Source: CAYUIV01 sp964444925 (GTDB lineage: Bacteria > Pseudomonadota > Gammaproteobacteria > Diplorickettsiales > Diplorickettsiaceae). Taken from it: DNA of 64,000 nt. Shown piece after piece: positions 19,289 to 28,670 of this stretch. The translations under genes and the position numbers were made by a program. The notes under the pieces were generated by a model, which had not been told where the DNA came from, did not search any database, and saw only the letters and a list, made by a program, of their open reading frames with translations. The stretch spans positions 1 to 64,000 of the forward strand of contig CAYUIV010000003.1 of the NCBI GenBank assembly GCA_964444925.1, written 5' to 3'. Every line of letters begins with the position of its first letter. Positions within the stretch are counted from its first letter, which is position 1.

Positions 19289-19968
19289 TGCAAATTACAA
19301 GAAAATTGATTGAAACGCTTCGTAGTAAAACGAGTTTAGGGCTAATGGCTTGCAAAAAAGCGTTAGAGGCAGCAGGGGGTAATATTGAGCTTGCAATAAA
19401 ATCTATGAAAGAAGCAGGTACTGTATTTGCAGAAAAAAAGGCAGACCGTGCGACAACTCAGGGCCTTATTATCATTGCTAAGGCTAAAGATAATAAATCA
19501 GCTACGATGCTAGAAATAAACTCTGAAACAGATTTTGTTATCAAAAATTCAGTGTTTCAACACTTTGCACAAAGTATTACAGAAAATGCACTACAGCATA
19601 AAGTCAGCACGATAGAAGAGCTATTACATATACCCATGAAAGATTCTAGTCAAACGGTAGAGCAGGAAAGACAAGCACTGGTTGCAAAGATGGGCGAAAA
19701 TATCCGTTTGAATCAAATTCAATTCTTAGAAACAAATCATTTTTTAGGTACTTATATTCACAAAGGACAGTATGGTTGTATTCTAGAATTACAAGGAGGT
19801 ACCCAAGAGCTTGCAAAAGAAATAGCAATTAATGTTATTGTCAGTGCACCTGAAAATTTACAGGAGTTTCAATCGAGTAGCTTTTATAAAGAACCCACTA
19901 AAACGGTTGAGCAACATCTAGCAACACATGATGCAACTCTCCTACGCTATTTCTATTTCGCATTATAG
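19288..19968 (+). CDS. tsf: elongation factor Ts, short form lacking the coiled coil
   Basis: Nucleotide exchange factor for EF-Tu. It is 226 residues against 283 in E. coli. The N-terminal UBA-like domain (TSLGLMACKKALEAAGG) and core with TDFV at 81-84, which inserts into EF-Tu, are present. After the second core subdomain the sequence jumps from NVIVSAPENLQEF almost directly to EPTKTVEQHL, the C-terminal module start in E. coli. The protruding coiled coil is therefore missing, and the C-terminus stops early. A strong GGGAGG ribosome site lies inside the end of rpsB. Confidence 0.95.
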   Translation: MQITRKLIETLRSKTSLGLMACKKALEAAGGNIELAIKSMKEAGTVFAEKKADRATTQGLIIIAKAKDNKSATMLEINSETDFVIKNSVFQHFAQSITENALQHKVSTIEELLHIPMKDSSQTVEQERQALVAKMGENIRLNQIQFLETNHFLGTYIHKGQYGCILELQGGTQELAKEIAINVIVSAPENLQEFQSSSFYKEPTKTVEQHLATHDATLLRYFYFAL

Positions 19969-20019
19969 ATTATCGTCTACCATCATAATTGTTCCAGCTT
20001 TATTTCTGTTTATTTTGCA

Positions 20020-20763
20020 ATGTATTACCGACGCGTTCTACTCAAATTAAGTGGAGAAATGTTGGGCTATGCTCCAAAAAGTTCAGTCAAGAAAGCGCAA
20101 GCTAACAAAAATGACTTTGAAGCGCTAGATAGTATTCTTCTCGAGAATGTTGCAAAAACGATAGCACGTATCTCTCAAGAAAACTTACAAATCAGCATTG
20201 TAGTTGGAGGAGGTAATTGGTTCAGAGGACCTTTAGGCCAATCAATTGGTCTTGAGCGAATCACATCAGACTATATCGGTATGCTCTCTACAGTGATGAA
20301 TGCATTGGCATTACGAGATAAGCTCCTACAACAATCTCTTACTGTACAGGTTATGTCTGCGATTCCTATCACAGGTTTGGTTGAACCTTTTAATGTGTCT
20401 AAAGCAAGAAGATATCTAGCTAAAGGATGTGTTGTTATTTTTAGCGCAGGCATTGGTCATCCGTTCGTAAGTACGGATGTTGCTGCAAGTTTACGTGCTT
20501 TAGAAACCAAAGCTGACATCTTATTAAAAGCAACAACTGTAGATGGTATCTACTCTTCTGATCCTTTATATAATAAAAAAGCAGTCCGTTACGAACGGTT
20601 GACTTACGAAGAAGTCTTGAAGCAAGAACTAAAAATTATGGATCTTGCGGCATTTATCCAGTGCCGCGACCACCGTTTGCCCATTCGGGTATTTAATATG
20701 AGTACACCGGATAATCTAGTAAAAATTATACACGGTGTACCTATCGGTACATTAGTGAGCTGA
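20020..20763 (+). CDS. pyrH: uridylate kinase
   Basis: Phosphorylates UMP to UDP for pyrimidine nucleotide supply. It is 247 residues, full length. KLSGEMLG is at the N-terminus, followed by the VVGGGNWFRG glycine loop, a GMLSTVMNALAL segment, and KATTVDGIYSSDP near the nucleotide site. It follows rpsB-tsf as in many bacteria, but frr does not follow. It converges on ftsH with seven bases between stops. Confidence 0.97.
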   Translation: MYYRRVLLKLSGEMLGYAPKSSVKKAQANKNDFEALDSILLENVAKTIARISQENLQISIVVGGGNWFRGPLGQSIGLERITSDYIGMLSTVMNALALRDKLLQQSLTVQVMSAIPITGLVEPFNVSKARRYLAKGCVVIFSAGIGHPFVSTDVAASLRALETKADILLKATTVDGIYSSDPLYNKKAVRYERLTYEEVLKQELKIMDLAAFIQCRDHRLPIRVFNMSTPDNLVKIIHGVPIGTLVS

Positions 20764-20770
20764 AAAAATT

Positions 20771-22714
20771 TCACACAGGACTTTCTGTTATTTCTTCTTG
20801 TTGCCCATCGGGAGAATCTATCACGGAGGAAATAGAAGGTTTTTTCTTACGATTGCTTATCCGTTTTGCTTTGGTTGTCGTGTTATGCTGCTGTACTTCT
20901 GACATATCAATTGGCTGTGCTTGTTGCATAAGTAAATTGAGCCGGTCAGCATCAATAGTTTCATCTTCAATCAGCGCTTTTGCAACGCGATGTAAAATAT
21001 CAATGTTTTTTGTAAGCAATGTTTGAGCAAAATTGTACATTCGATTGATGATGGCACGGCTTTCTTCATCAATGAGGCGAGTTGTCTCTTCAGATAACTC
21101 ACTACCTGAATTGGAAAAAGGATAACTTGAGCCAGCAGGTGTATTTTTATCTCGATCATAATTTAGAGGACCAAGGGTTGGTGATAAACCCCATTTCATG
21201 ACCATACTTCTTGCAATTTCAGTTGCGCGTTCGATGTCGTTTGATGCCCCAGTTGTCACTTGATCAAATCCAAAAACAAGTATTTCTGCAAGTCTGCCGC
21301 CAAATAAACTAGCAATCTGGCTCTCGAGTCTTCTTTTAGTATAACTGTGTCGATCTTCATCTGGCAAAAACATTGTCACACCTAGAGCGCGCCCTCTAGG
21401 AATGATGGTGACTTTGTGAATTGCATCGTGCTCTGGCATCAATTTTCCAATGATCGCATGACCTGCTTCATGATAAGCAGTGAGTTCTTTTTCTTTGGCA
21501 CTCATCACCATGGAACGGCGTTCTGCACCCATCATAACTTTATCTTTGGCTTTTTCTAATTCTTTCATAGTCACCATCAGCTTTCTTTCACGTGCTGCAA
21601 AAAGAGCTGCTTCATTTGTAAGATTTGCTAAATCTGCACCTGAAAAACCAGGTGTTCCCCTTGCAATGACATGTGTATCTACTGAATTGACATCAAAATT
21701 AACTTTTTTCAAGTGAATTTGTAAAATTTGATGGCGTCCTTGAATATCTGGTAGATCAACAACGACTTGACGATCAAAACGACCTGGTCTAAGCAATGCT
21801 CTATCTAAAACATCAGGACGGTTAGTTGCAGCAATTACAATGACTCCTTCATCGCCAGCAAATCCATCCATTTCTACAAGTAATTGATTTAAAGTTTGTT
21901 CTCGCTCATCGTGACCTCCGCCTAAGCCTGCACCTCGGTGACGTCCTACTGCATCAATTTCATCAATAAAAATGATACAAGGTGCGTGCTTTTTCGCTTG
22001 CTCAAACATATCTCTAACACGTGCGGCACCAACACCAACAAACATTTCGACAAAATCTGCGCCTGAAATGGTAAAAAAAGGAACTTTTGCTTCTCCTGCC
22101 ACTGCTTTTGCAAGCAATGTTTTCCCTGTACCTGGCTGACCCATTAAAAGGACACCACGGGGAATCTTAGCACCAAGCTTTTGAACCTGCGCTGGATTTT
22201 TAAGAAAATCAACAAGATCACTGACTTCTGCTTTTGCTTCAGTGACACCTGCTACATCTTTAAACGTTGTTTTGATTTTATCCTCTTCTAATAAACGGGC
22301 AGGGCTTCGTCCAAAAGATAGTGTTCCTTTTCCTCCTCCCCCAATCTGACGCATGAAAAAAAGCCAAACACTCACTGATAAAAGAATCGGAATACAATTT
22401 AAGAGTAAGCGTACCCATATACTTTCTCGGTAAGGTGGCTCTCCTCGTACAATTACGTCTTTTTCGATCAGCTCTGCTAATAAGTTTGTATCTTTAATTG
22501 GCATATAGCTAATGAAACTATGCTCGTTTTGTAGCTTTCCTGTAATAGCACGGTCTCGATGGATAGTCAGCGAACGTACGTCTCCTTGCTTGACTCGATT
22601 AACGAATTCTGAATAAGAGAAATTTTCACTTTTGACTGTTGGACTGTCTAGATTATGAAATACTGAGATCAAAACGACAGCAATTAGGAGCCAAAGTAGC
22701 AAATTTTTTAGCAT
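20771..22714 (-). CDS. ftsH: ATP-dependent zinc metalloprotease FtsH
   Basis: Hexameric inner-membrane AAA+ protease degrading unassembled membrane proteins and regulators. It is 647 residues. Two N-terminal membrane helices (about 4-20 and 105-122) flank a periplasmic domain. The AAA module has Walker A GQPGTGKT at 192-199, DEID, and an SRH region ending LRPGRFDRQV. The zinc motif HEAGH is at 415-419. Start: ATG 22714 matches E. coli Met1; the GTG three codons earlier is also open. The tail is Ser/Lys/Thr-rich and diverged. Its 5' end was copied into the neighbouring island. Confidence 0.97.
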   Translation of the reverse strand: MLKNLLLWLLIAVVLISVFHNLDSPTVKSENFSYSEFVNRVKQGDVRSLTIHRDRAITGKLQNEHSFISYMPIKDTNLLAELIEKDVIVRGEPPYRESIWVRLLLNCIPILLSVSVWLFFMRQIGGGGKGTLSFGRSPARLLEEDKIKTTFKDVAGVTEAKAEVSDLVDFLKNPAQVQKLGAKIPRGVLLMGQPGTGKTLLAKAVAGEAKVPFFTISGADFVEMFVGVGAARVRDMFEQAKKHAPCIIFIDEIDAVGRHRGAGLGGGHDEREQTLNQLLVEMDGFAGDEGVIVIAATNRPDVLDRALLRPGRFDRQVVVDLPDIQGRHQILQIHLKKVNFDVNSVDTHVIARGTPGFSGADLANLTNEAALFAARERKLMVTMKELEKAKDKVMMGAERRSMVMSAKEKELTAYHEAGHAIIGKLMPEHDAIHKVTIIPRGRALGVTMFLPDEDRHSYTKRRLESQIASLFGGRLAEILVFGFDQVTTGASNDIERATEIARSMVMKWGLSPTLGPLNYDRDKNTPAGSSYPFSNSGSELSEETTRLIDEESRAIINRMYNFAQTLLTKNIDILHRVAKALIEDETIDADRLNLLMQQAQPIDMSEVQQHNTTTKAKRISNRKKKPSISSVIDSPDGQQEEITESPV

Positions 22715-22788
22715 ATCACTCACGTGTGTACCTTTTAGTCAATGGGGGTAATGTATATATAGTAATAAAGGTTATAGGATGTTGTACA
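22673..22788. repeat. duplicated segment, copy 1: ftsH start and upstream region
   Basis: This segment is repeated at about 25348-25463 with no indels and roughly 88% identity by eye. It covers the first 14 ftsH codons, the start codon and about 75 bases upstream. The offset between copies is 2675 bp. It marks one edge of a tandem duplication that also produced the two related genes downstream. Confidence 0.85.
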
Positions 22789-23388
22789 TCGGATTAGTGT
22801 TCCATTGTTTACTCCAATATGGGGATTATTTTTTATAATAAAAGTTTTTAATGTGTATCGATTGCAATTTTACAGTCAAGAGAAAAGATAAAGACATAAT
22901 CCTTTATTTTACAGAACTAAACTATGTAGTCGACTTAAACTAAACATTATGAGAACCCATCTTACACAATTGTTTTTCAATCATTACATTGTATTGGTTT
23001 CATGCAGTATTTAATATTTTCAAAATATCTATAGCGTAATATATGTATTGAAAAAAAAGATTTCATTAAAGCAATCGTTTTGTACTCATCTTTTTCTTAT
23101 GCATATTTTATTCATGCCTAAGCAAGTACCACTTTGCTAAATTAGCTTACATTTCATACAAAAATATTACAAATCAAAATTTTACTACCAATATTTGGGC
23201 CGTTAAACTAATACCAAGATAAATTGACATATGCATCGGTGAGAGTAAGGCATTACCTATTTCAAAAAATAATAGTATCTGATCAATACTCTTTGCAGTA
23301 TATAAAAGGTTTCATTGTTTATAATGAAGGTAAACTAATTCAATATACAAATATTTTTTTACTTGAAACAATTTTGTTTGTCATTGTG
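22789..23388. other. divergent intergenic region between ftsH and the pseudogene
   Basis: About 600 AT-rich bases. A perfect TATAAT occurs at 22834-22839, but no -35 sits 16-18 bases upstream, so no promoter is called. A short stretch near 23203-23226 (CCGTTAAACTAATACC) matches one at 25527-25545, showing that the tandem duplication extended through this region before it diverged. Confidence 0.5.
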
Positions 23389-25008
23389 ATGCATAAAAGA
23401 ATTTCTTGTGAAAAACAGCCAAAAATACTGTGGAAAGTACGAGCTTATCTTTATCATATCTTGCTTTTTTTGGGCATGAGTTCTACCTTACAAGCGGTCA
23501 TTCATTTTGACAAATTCTGCCATTTCATTACAGCTAATCGCCCTTCACATGTATTCAACACAAGACGAGTTTCGTACGGCTCCAATATGATAATGAGCAA
23601 CCGTGTCATAGGATCAACGATAGGTTACTTGGATATGTACGGTGTCTTTGATCAAATTCTTTTATATGATGCAAGTTATTTTTTCTTACCTAAAGAAGAG
23701 TTATTATGCTTTGGAATAAGTGCTGGAAAACGTTGAAAAATTTCTACAAAAAAAATTCAGGGAATACATGCCACTGTTGAACAACAAATATCAGAAAATC
23801 AGCTTTATAAGTATTCTATTTCAACTAACCAATTCTTAAAAAAAGAAGGGGCAATCATTACTAGAGCCGTACTAGGATTAGAGCAAATTACTCCTCGAAT
23901 AGATAATCTTTTTCAAATTTATGGTGAACGGGGTACTTTTCTAAGCCGTGATAACTTTACCTTGTTTGCTGTTAATGATGTATTTAAATCCTAAAGACTA
24001 AAAGAATATTCATTATACAGTGCAGGTGGTGTGTCAAAAATTAATATCACAATTTCACCTGCACTGTATTGGTTAATTTCAAGTCATGGACGGGTCACGT
24101 TTAGTCAATTACGCCCAAGACAGAATTTAGGTAAAGGAATACTTTTTTCTCAAATAAATTTGACGATGGGTTTTAATTATACCTTTTTGCAACAAACTTT
24201 TTCAAACAACAAATTAACTGTAAAATTTTATGTGCTTGGCCAATGGAATCATCGCGGTCAATTATCTCTAGAAGTGGGTATAAAAACGCAAATATTTCCT
24301 GCGTTGAGCTACGATAAATTTTTCCAGTCTAAAATTTTCAGCCTATGGATACACATATTTCACATCATGTAAGATGAAATACTAGAACGCAGGAGGAACA
24401 AATAAGAGAAGATCAGAAAAAAGCAGAAAAACAATTTGTAAACAGAGTAGTCAATCCTTTTTTTAAAAAAGAGAAAAGAGGGTATTCAAAATCTACAGCA
24501 ATTTTTTCCAGAAAGCTTTTTAAATGTTTGTACAGAAGCTATTGATATGATGTTGTCGGTGCCAACTCATTACAAAAAAAGCTTATACCAAATGACAGCC
24601 ATCGCTCCTTATAAACGCTTGCCTAATGAAATGAAGCAAGCCATTTATGCATATCTTGTGCCATCAAGCGTACCACAGCTTAATTATATCAGTTATCGAA
24701 CGTATCAAGAGTATAAAAATTATCTAATCAGTCATAATACTAATATTCCTTTTTTTAAAAGAATCACGGAGTATGTAAGGGTACCACCTACGCATTATAA
24801 ATTATTGCAATATTTGTCAGAAAAAGTATTCAAAGCATTGATGAAATTAGACAGAGAACGTGAAAAACAGTGTTTCTCATTTTTACTGAATACAAATATG
24901 CACGCAATAGATGGTTTTTTTGCACATCTTGAACAAAAGGCATTCTTTTATTCATACAGAAAAACTTTCAACGTCTTTAGTCTTGGTGGCATCTTATTCA
25001 TGATATAA
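23389..25008 (+). pseudogene. broken secreted beta-barrel-like protein (paralogue A of the island)
   Basis: Homologous end to end with the intact gene at 25589. It begins MHKRISCEKQ and keeps the signal-like hydrophobic stretch, the SNRVIG motif, GISAGKRW, GLEQITPRIDNLFQIYGE and the C-terminal LPNEMKQAIYAYL. It is interrupted by TGA at 23734-23736 (Trp codon in the intact copy), TAA at 23992-23994, a frameshift near 24340, another TGA for Trp near 24374, and a frameshift near 24478. The final 153 codons (24547-25008) remain open. Here the F-box-like motif is single and followed by a NYISYRTYQEYKNYL stretch, probably the ancestral arrangement. Confidence 0.85.
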
Positions 25009-25347
25009 GTTGAGTAAATAAGACAGTAATCGGTAAAGAAAAATTATTATTTTTCTCTAGATGACTATTAATTGGTATCACTAACGTACGATTGTGTATT
25101 TGAAAGAATACACAAGATCTCATAAGAGAAAGCAGACATCGTGTCTAATTTCTCTTCTACTCAACTATGTATTTAGTCCTTGTTTAATCCACTTTTATAG
25201 TCTCTTGCTTTTATAAATTTAGAACACAGTGTAGCTAGATTGAATCATTTTTTGTAGGAAATACGTCGAGTCATCCATGATACGTTTATGTATACCGATG
25301 CATCCGATAGCGAAAAGGTATCAACATTTTAAGTGGCCTGTATTCAA

Positions 25348-25389
25348 CACGATGGCAATTAAGAGCCAAAGTAGCAAATTTTTTAGCAT
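25348..25389 (-). pseudogene. relic of ftsH: first 14 codons only
   Basis: The minus strand reads ATG at 25389 then MLKNLLLWLLIAIV, differing from the real FtsH N-terminus at one residue. Homology stops after codon 14. Together with the conserved upstream bases to 25463, this shows that the ftsH promoter-proximal region was duplicated with the adjacent island gene and the rest of the second ftsH copy was lost or never included. Confidence 0.85.
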
Positions 25390-25463
25390 GTCACTCACAT
25401 GTGTATCTTTTAATCAATGGGGATGATGGATATATAGTGATAAACGTTATAAGATGTCGTACA
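25348..25463. repeat. duplicated segment, copy 2 (partner of 22673-22788)
   Basis: Second copy of the ftsH start and upstream region, aligned without gaps over about 108 bases to copy 1. Differences are mostly transitions. It gives the polarity and unit size (2675 bp) of the duplication. Confidence 0.85.
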
Positions 25464-25588
25464 AATTACATTTGGCTCTAGCAAGATAAGTGAATATAAA
25501 CTTAACGATAAATATCGTCCCGACCGTTAAGCTGACACCAAGATAAAGAGTATCTGTTTTCTTTAAAACCACTTCATTCATCCATATC

Positions 25589-27343
25589 ATGCATAAGAAA
25601 ACTTTTTTTGACAAACAGTTAATTCTGCAGAGAGTACGCGCATATTTCTATTGTATCTTACTATTTTTCAGTGCGAATTTTGTTGTACACGCAGGGGTGC
25701 GTTTTAATAGATTTGGCTATATTGATACAGTTAATCATCTTTCGTATGTGTCAAAGATAAAATCGTATGTGTCAAAGATAAAATCTTTATCTCAACTTTC
25801 ATTTCTTTTTATCAATATACCAACAAGCATAAATATGCTAACAAGCAACCGTGTTATAGGAATTAAAATAGGTGGCTTTGACACGTATCACTCTTTTGAC
25901 ACGTACCGCTCCCTCAATCAAATTCTTTTATGGAATATAGAGAATTATTTTTTACCTATAGAAAATTTAAGTTGCTCTAGAATTAGTGCTGGAAAACGTT
26001 GGAAAATGTCTCCATTAAAAATCAGAGGGATACATGCCGCAATTGAAAAACAAGAATCAATACATAGAAATGTATTGTTAGACAACTTCTTTTTAACTCG
26101 TTTCAATATCAAAGAGACAACTATTACTAGAATGGTACTCGGATTAGAGCAATTTACTCCTGGGATAGATAGTCTTTACCAAATTTACGGTGAATGGGGT
26201 ACTTTTCTAAGCTCGCATAACTTTACTCCTCTTGCTTTCGATAATTATCTTGGACTAAAGCACTATAATTTATATAGTATAGGTGGTGTGTCAAAATTTA
26301 ATATTGCCATTTTACCTTCACTGTATTGGTCAGTTGCAGGGCATGGACGTGTTACCTTTAGTAAATTACGCAAAAGTGAGAACCGGAACAGAAGAGGCCT
26401 CTTTTTTCAAATGAATTTGACGACCGGTTTTGAGTACAAACTCTTTCAAAAAACTTTTTCAAATACAAAGTTGATTGGAAATGTTTATATGCTTGCTGAA
26501 TGTAATTATCATGGCCGTTTCCTTTTAGAAACGGGTATCAAAACGCAAATGTTCCCTGCATTGAGTGACGATGAATCCTTCCAATCTAAATTTTTTCAAT
26601 CAATGGATACCCATATTTCACATCATCTAAGATGGAATGCGAGAACGCACGCACAAAGAATAAAGGCAAATATGAACACAATAGAAGAACAGTTTGTAAA
26701 GAAAAGATTGAATCATTTTGCAAAAAACAGAGCAAACAGTATTCAAAATTTACAGCAATATTGTCCCGAAAGTCCTCCCAGTGTTTGCACAGAAGCCGTT
26801 GATATGATCCTGTCAATGCCAAGTGCTCTTAAAAAGAGTCTATACGAAATGACAACTATTCCTTCTTACAAACGCTTACCCAACGAGCTACAGCAAGCTA
26901 TCTATGCACATCTTGTGCCATCAAGCGTCTCACCGCTACCCAACGAGCTACAGCAAGCTATCTATGCATATCATGTGCCATCAAGCGTCTCACTGCTACC
27001 CAACGAGCTACAGCAAGATATCTATGCATATCTTGTGCCATCAAGCGTCTCACTGCTACCCAACGAGCTACAGCAAGATATCTATGCAGGTTACACTTTG
27101 GGAAAATACGTAACGATAACACCCACGCACTATAAATTACTGAAATATTTGTCAGAAGAAGTATTTAACGGTCTAAAAGAGTCGAGAAATGAACGTGGAA
27201 AACAGTGTTTTTCATTTTTACTCAATACGAACTTGCACCCAGTAGATAGTGTCTATACGTCTCTTAGAAATGATGCACGCCGTTATGCACACAACAAAAT
27301 TTTCAATGGCTTTCGTCTTTATGGAGTATCGTTTATGACGTGA
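25589..27343 (+). CDS. secreted inverse-autotransporter-like barrel protein with tandem F-box-like repeats (paralogue B)
   Basis: 584 residues, intact. It has a long basic N-region, then a hydrophobic segment ending VVHA, resembling a signal peptide. Residues about 85-370 form alternating short beta-like stretches with SNRVIGIKIG, RISAGKRW, GIHAAIEKQ, GLEQFTPGIDSLYQIYGEWG and HISHHLRW. The G-x-x-x-x-Y/W and G-L-E patterns recall the beta domain of intimin/invasin-type inverse autotransporters; this is a resemblance, not a proven match. After a helical linker comes a 20-residue unit LPNELQQ-IYA--VPSSVSL starting at residues 430, 450, 470 and 490. The unit core fits an F-box (LPxELxxxIxxxL). 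The C-terminus is helical. It is flanked by paralogues A and C. Confidence 0.8.
   Translation: MHKKTFFDKQLILQRVRAYFYCILLFFSANFVVHAGVRFNRFGYIDTVNHLSYVSKIKSYVSKIKSLSQLSFLFINIPTSINMLTSNRVIGIKIGGFDTYHSFDTYRSLNQILLWNIENYFLPIENLSCSRISAGKRWKMSPLKIRGIHAAIEKQESIHRNVLLDNFFLTRFNIKETTITRMVLGLEQFTPGIDSLYQIYGEWGTFLSSHNFTPLAFDNYLGLKHYNLYSIGGVSKFNIAILPSLYWSVAGHGRVTFSKLRKSENRNRRGLFFQMNLTTGFEYKLFQKTFSNTKLIGNVYMLAECNYHGRFLLETGIKTQMFPALSDDESFQSKFFQSMDTHISHHLRWNARTHAQRIKANMNTIEEQFVKKRLNHFAKNRANSIQNLQQYCPESPPSVCTEAVDMILSMPSALKKSLYEMTTIPSYKRLPNELQQAIYAHLVPSSVSPLPNELQQAIYAYHVPSSVSLLPNELQQDIYAYLVPSSVSLLPNELQQDIYAGYTLGKYVTITPTHYKLLKYLSEEVFNGLKESRNERGKQCFSFLLNTNLHPVDSVYTSLRNDARRYAHNKIFNGFRLYGVSFMT
25742..25783 (+). repeat. 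21-bp direct tandem repeat, two exact copies
   Basis: Two exact copies of a 21-base unit (beginning TCGTATGTGTCAAAG) encode SYVSKIK twice near the N-terminus of the barrel protein. The length keeps the frame. The region is absent from paralogue A, so it is a recent slippage expansion. Confidence 0.9.
26877..27088 (+). repeat. 60-bp tandem repeat, about 3.5 copies, in frame
   Basis: Units begin at 26881, 26941, 27001 and 27061 with exact 60-base period. The last is truncated after 28 bases. Copies differ at only a few positions (for example GCTATC/GATATC and CATCTT/CATATCATG). Each encodes one 20-residue F-box-like unit. Near-identity argues for recent expansion; copy number could vary between strains without frameshift. 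Confidence 0.95.
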
Positions 27344-27599
27344 GTCAAAATTGCAAATATGATACACCTTCACCCTTATATAGCTGTTAAACGTTTGTGT
27401 ATGGAATACTACAGTACTTGTGTAGTGTTGAAATAACGAGCACCTTATAGAAATGATGAAGTAGATTAATGGGAATTAGATAGCAAGTACAAAATAAAAT
27501 AAACCCTGTAAAAATATAAAGAAAAAAATTCTCTTTTTTAAAAAAAATGAGTATGATGTTTTTATTTTAGCAAAAATAATGCGTTAATCTCTTACCATC

Positions 27600-28670
27600 A
27601 TGACAACAAAAAATCTAAAACATGGAGTCAGCACCTTTTTTTTATTTCTTATATCTTTATATAGCAATGCTTTTGCTTATCGACGTCATATTCGCCCTGT
27701 GTCTTCTGTCTATTATCCTGTGACACCGTATGTTACCCAGCATCAAAGGCGAGAAACGAATATTCATTCTCCAGAGATGAATATAGCATTAACATTTGAT
27801 GTCATATTAAGTAATAGGGTTGCGAGTCTTTCAACTGCTGTTGTACCTAAATATGTGAGAGAGTCGAATCTTTTCGGTATCGTTGATGGAGGTGTTTTAC
27901 CACGGGATAATTTTTCTTTCGGGAGAATAGGACTGGGACATCGGTGGCGAATAGCTCCACGTCGCGTTACGGGTATTCATGGTGTATTTGAATACCAAAT
28001 GTGGGATGAATCAACCTATCAAACAAAATCAATATATAAAGAAAATTATATTGTCGATGAACAAGAGCGAATAGGAGAGAGAAAAATTAATGATATCGCT
28101 CGCTTTATTTTAGGCATGGAGTTTTTTAGCGCTTTTATGGACTTAACCATTCAAGGGTACCATGAGACAGGTTCACATTATAGAGAACAGTACTACGGTA
28201 ATTTTTTTCAGCAAGCACATAAAGGAACGGGTAGCATTACAAAAGCCACTATTTTTTTAAATAACTATTTTGATTTTTTGGCGAGAGCAAGTGTACTCGC
28301 AAACCATTGCGCAGAGCATACACGATTGAATAGAAGAGTATTTTTCTGTGACTGGTCTTTAAAAACAGGACTTGCTTGGAAATTTTATCAACCTTACTCC
28401 CAACAAAATTTTTCTCAAACCATAGGTAGAATACATTTACTGCTTTGTCTTAATCAATTTAAAGATTATACATTCGAATTTGGTATCAGTTTCCGAAATG
28501 AGGCCCCGGTACATAATTTTGGTCTTAAATTAGTACAACCAACGGATATGTACATTGCACATCATACCCATTGGACTTCTCGAAGAAGAGGAGAAAAAAC
28601 TCGCGTATTGCTCACTAAAATACGTGAAGCATTGCCATCCTCTGGTAAACAAACGTATTACATTTTTTAG
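27600..28670 (+). CDS. secreted inverse-autotransporter-like barrel protein (paralogue C), probably C-terminally truncated
   Basis: 356 residues. A clean signal peptide (hydrophobic core about 10-22, cleavage likely after AFA at 26) is followed by a beta-rich region sharing landmarks with paralogues A and B: ILSNRVASL, RIGLGHRWRIAP, TGIHGVFEYQMWDES, ILGMEFFSAFMDLTIQGYHE and YIAHHTHWTSR. The order matches the strand pattern of inverse-autotransporter beta domains. It ends shortly after the barrel. An overlapping frame (28555-28776) continues with MMSFPNECFKKALKPY, similar to the linker of B, so the gene has probably lost its C-terminal part by frameshift near 28650. Confidence 0.75.
   Translation: MTTKNLKHGVSTFFLFLISLYSNAFAYRRHIRPVSSVYYPVTPYVTQHQRRETNIHSPEMNIALTFDVILSNRVASLSTAVVPKYVRESNLFGIVDGGVLPRDNFSFGRIGLGHRWRIAPRRVTGIHGVFEYQMWDESTYQTKSIYKENYIVDEQERIGERKINDIARFILGMEFFSAFMDLTIQGYHETGSHYREQYYGNFFQQAHKGTGSITKATIFLNNYFDFLARASVLANHCAEHTRLNRRVFFCDWSLKTGLAWKFYQPYSQQNFSQTIGRIHLLLCLNQFKDYTFEFGISFRNEAPVHNFGLKLVQPTDMYIAHHTHWTSRRRGEKTRVLLTKIREALPSSGKQTYYIF

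Larger units (their letters stand above)
25009..25588. other. intergenic region with relic of ftsH 5' end
   Basis: 580 bases between the two related genes. The first 340 show nothing recognisable. Positions 25348-25463 are the second copy of the ftsH start region. The remainder leads into the ATG at 25589. Confidence 0.6.

Noticed and set aside
22834..22839. Perfect TATAAT upstream of paralogue A
   Set aside because: No plausible -35 at 16-18 bases; isolated TATAAT is expected by chance in such AT-rich DNA.
23734..24376. UGA might be read as tryptophan, since two TGA codons replace Trp in paralogue A
   Set aside because: The same copy also has a TAA and frameshifts, and TGA serves as the normal stop of cydA, rplK and other intact genes, so recoding is not supported.
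26877..27088. CRISPR-like array
   Set aside because: Units are contiguous 60-mers with no spacers and lie in frame inside a coding region.
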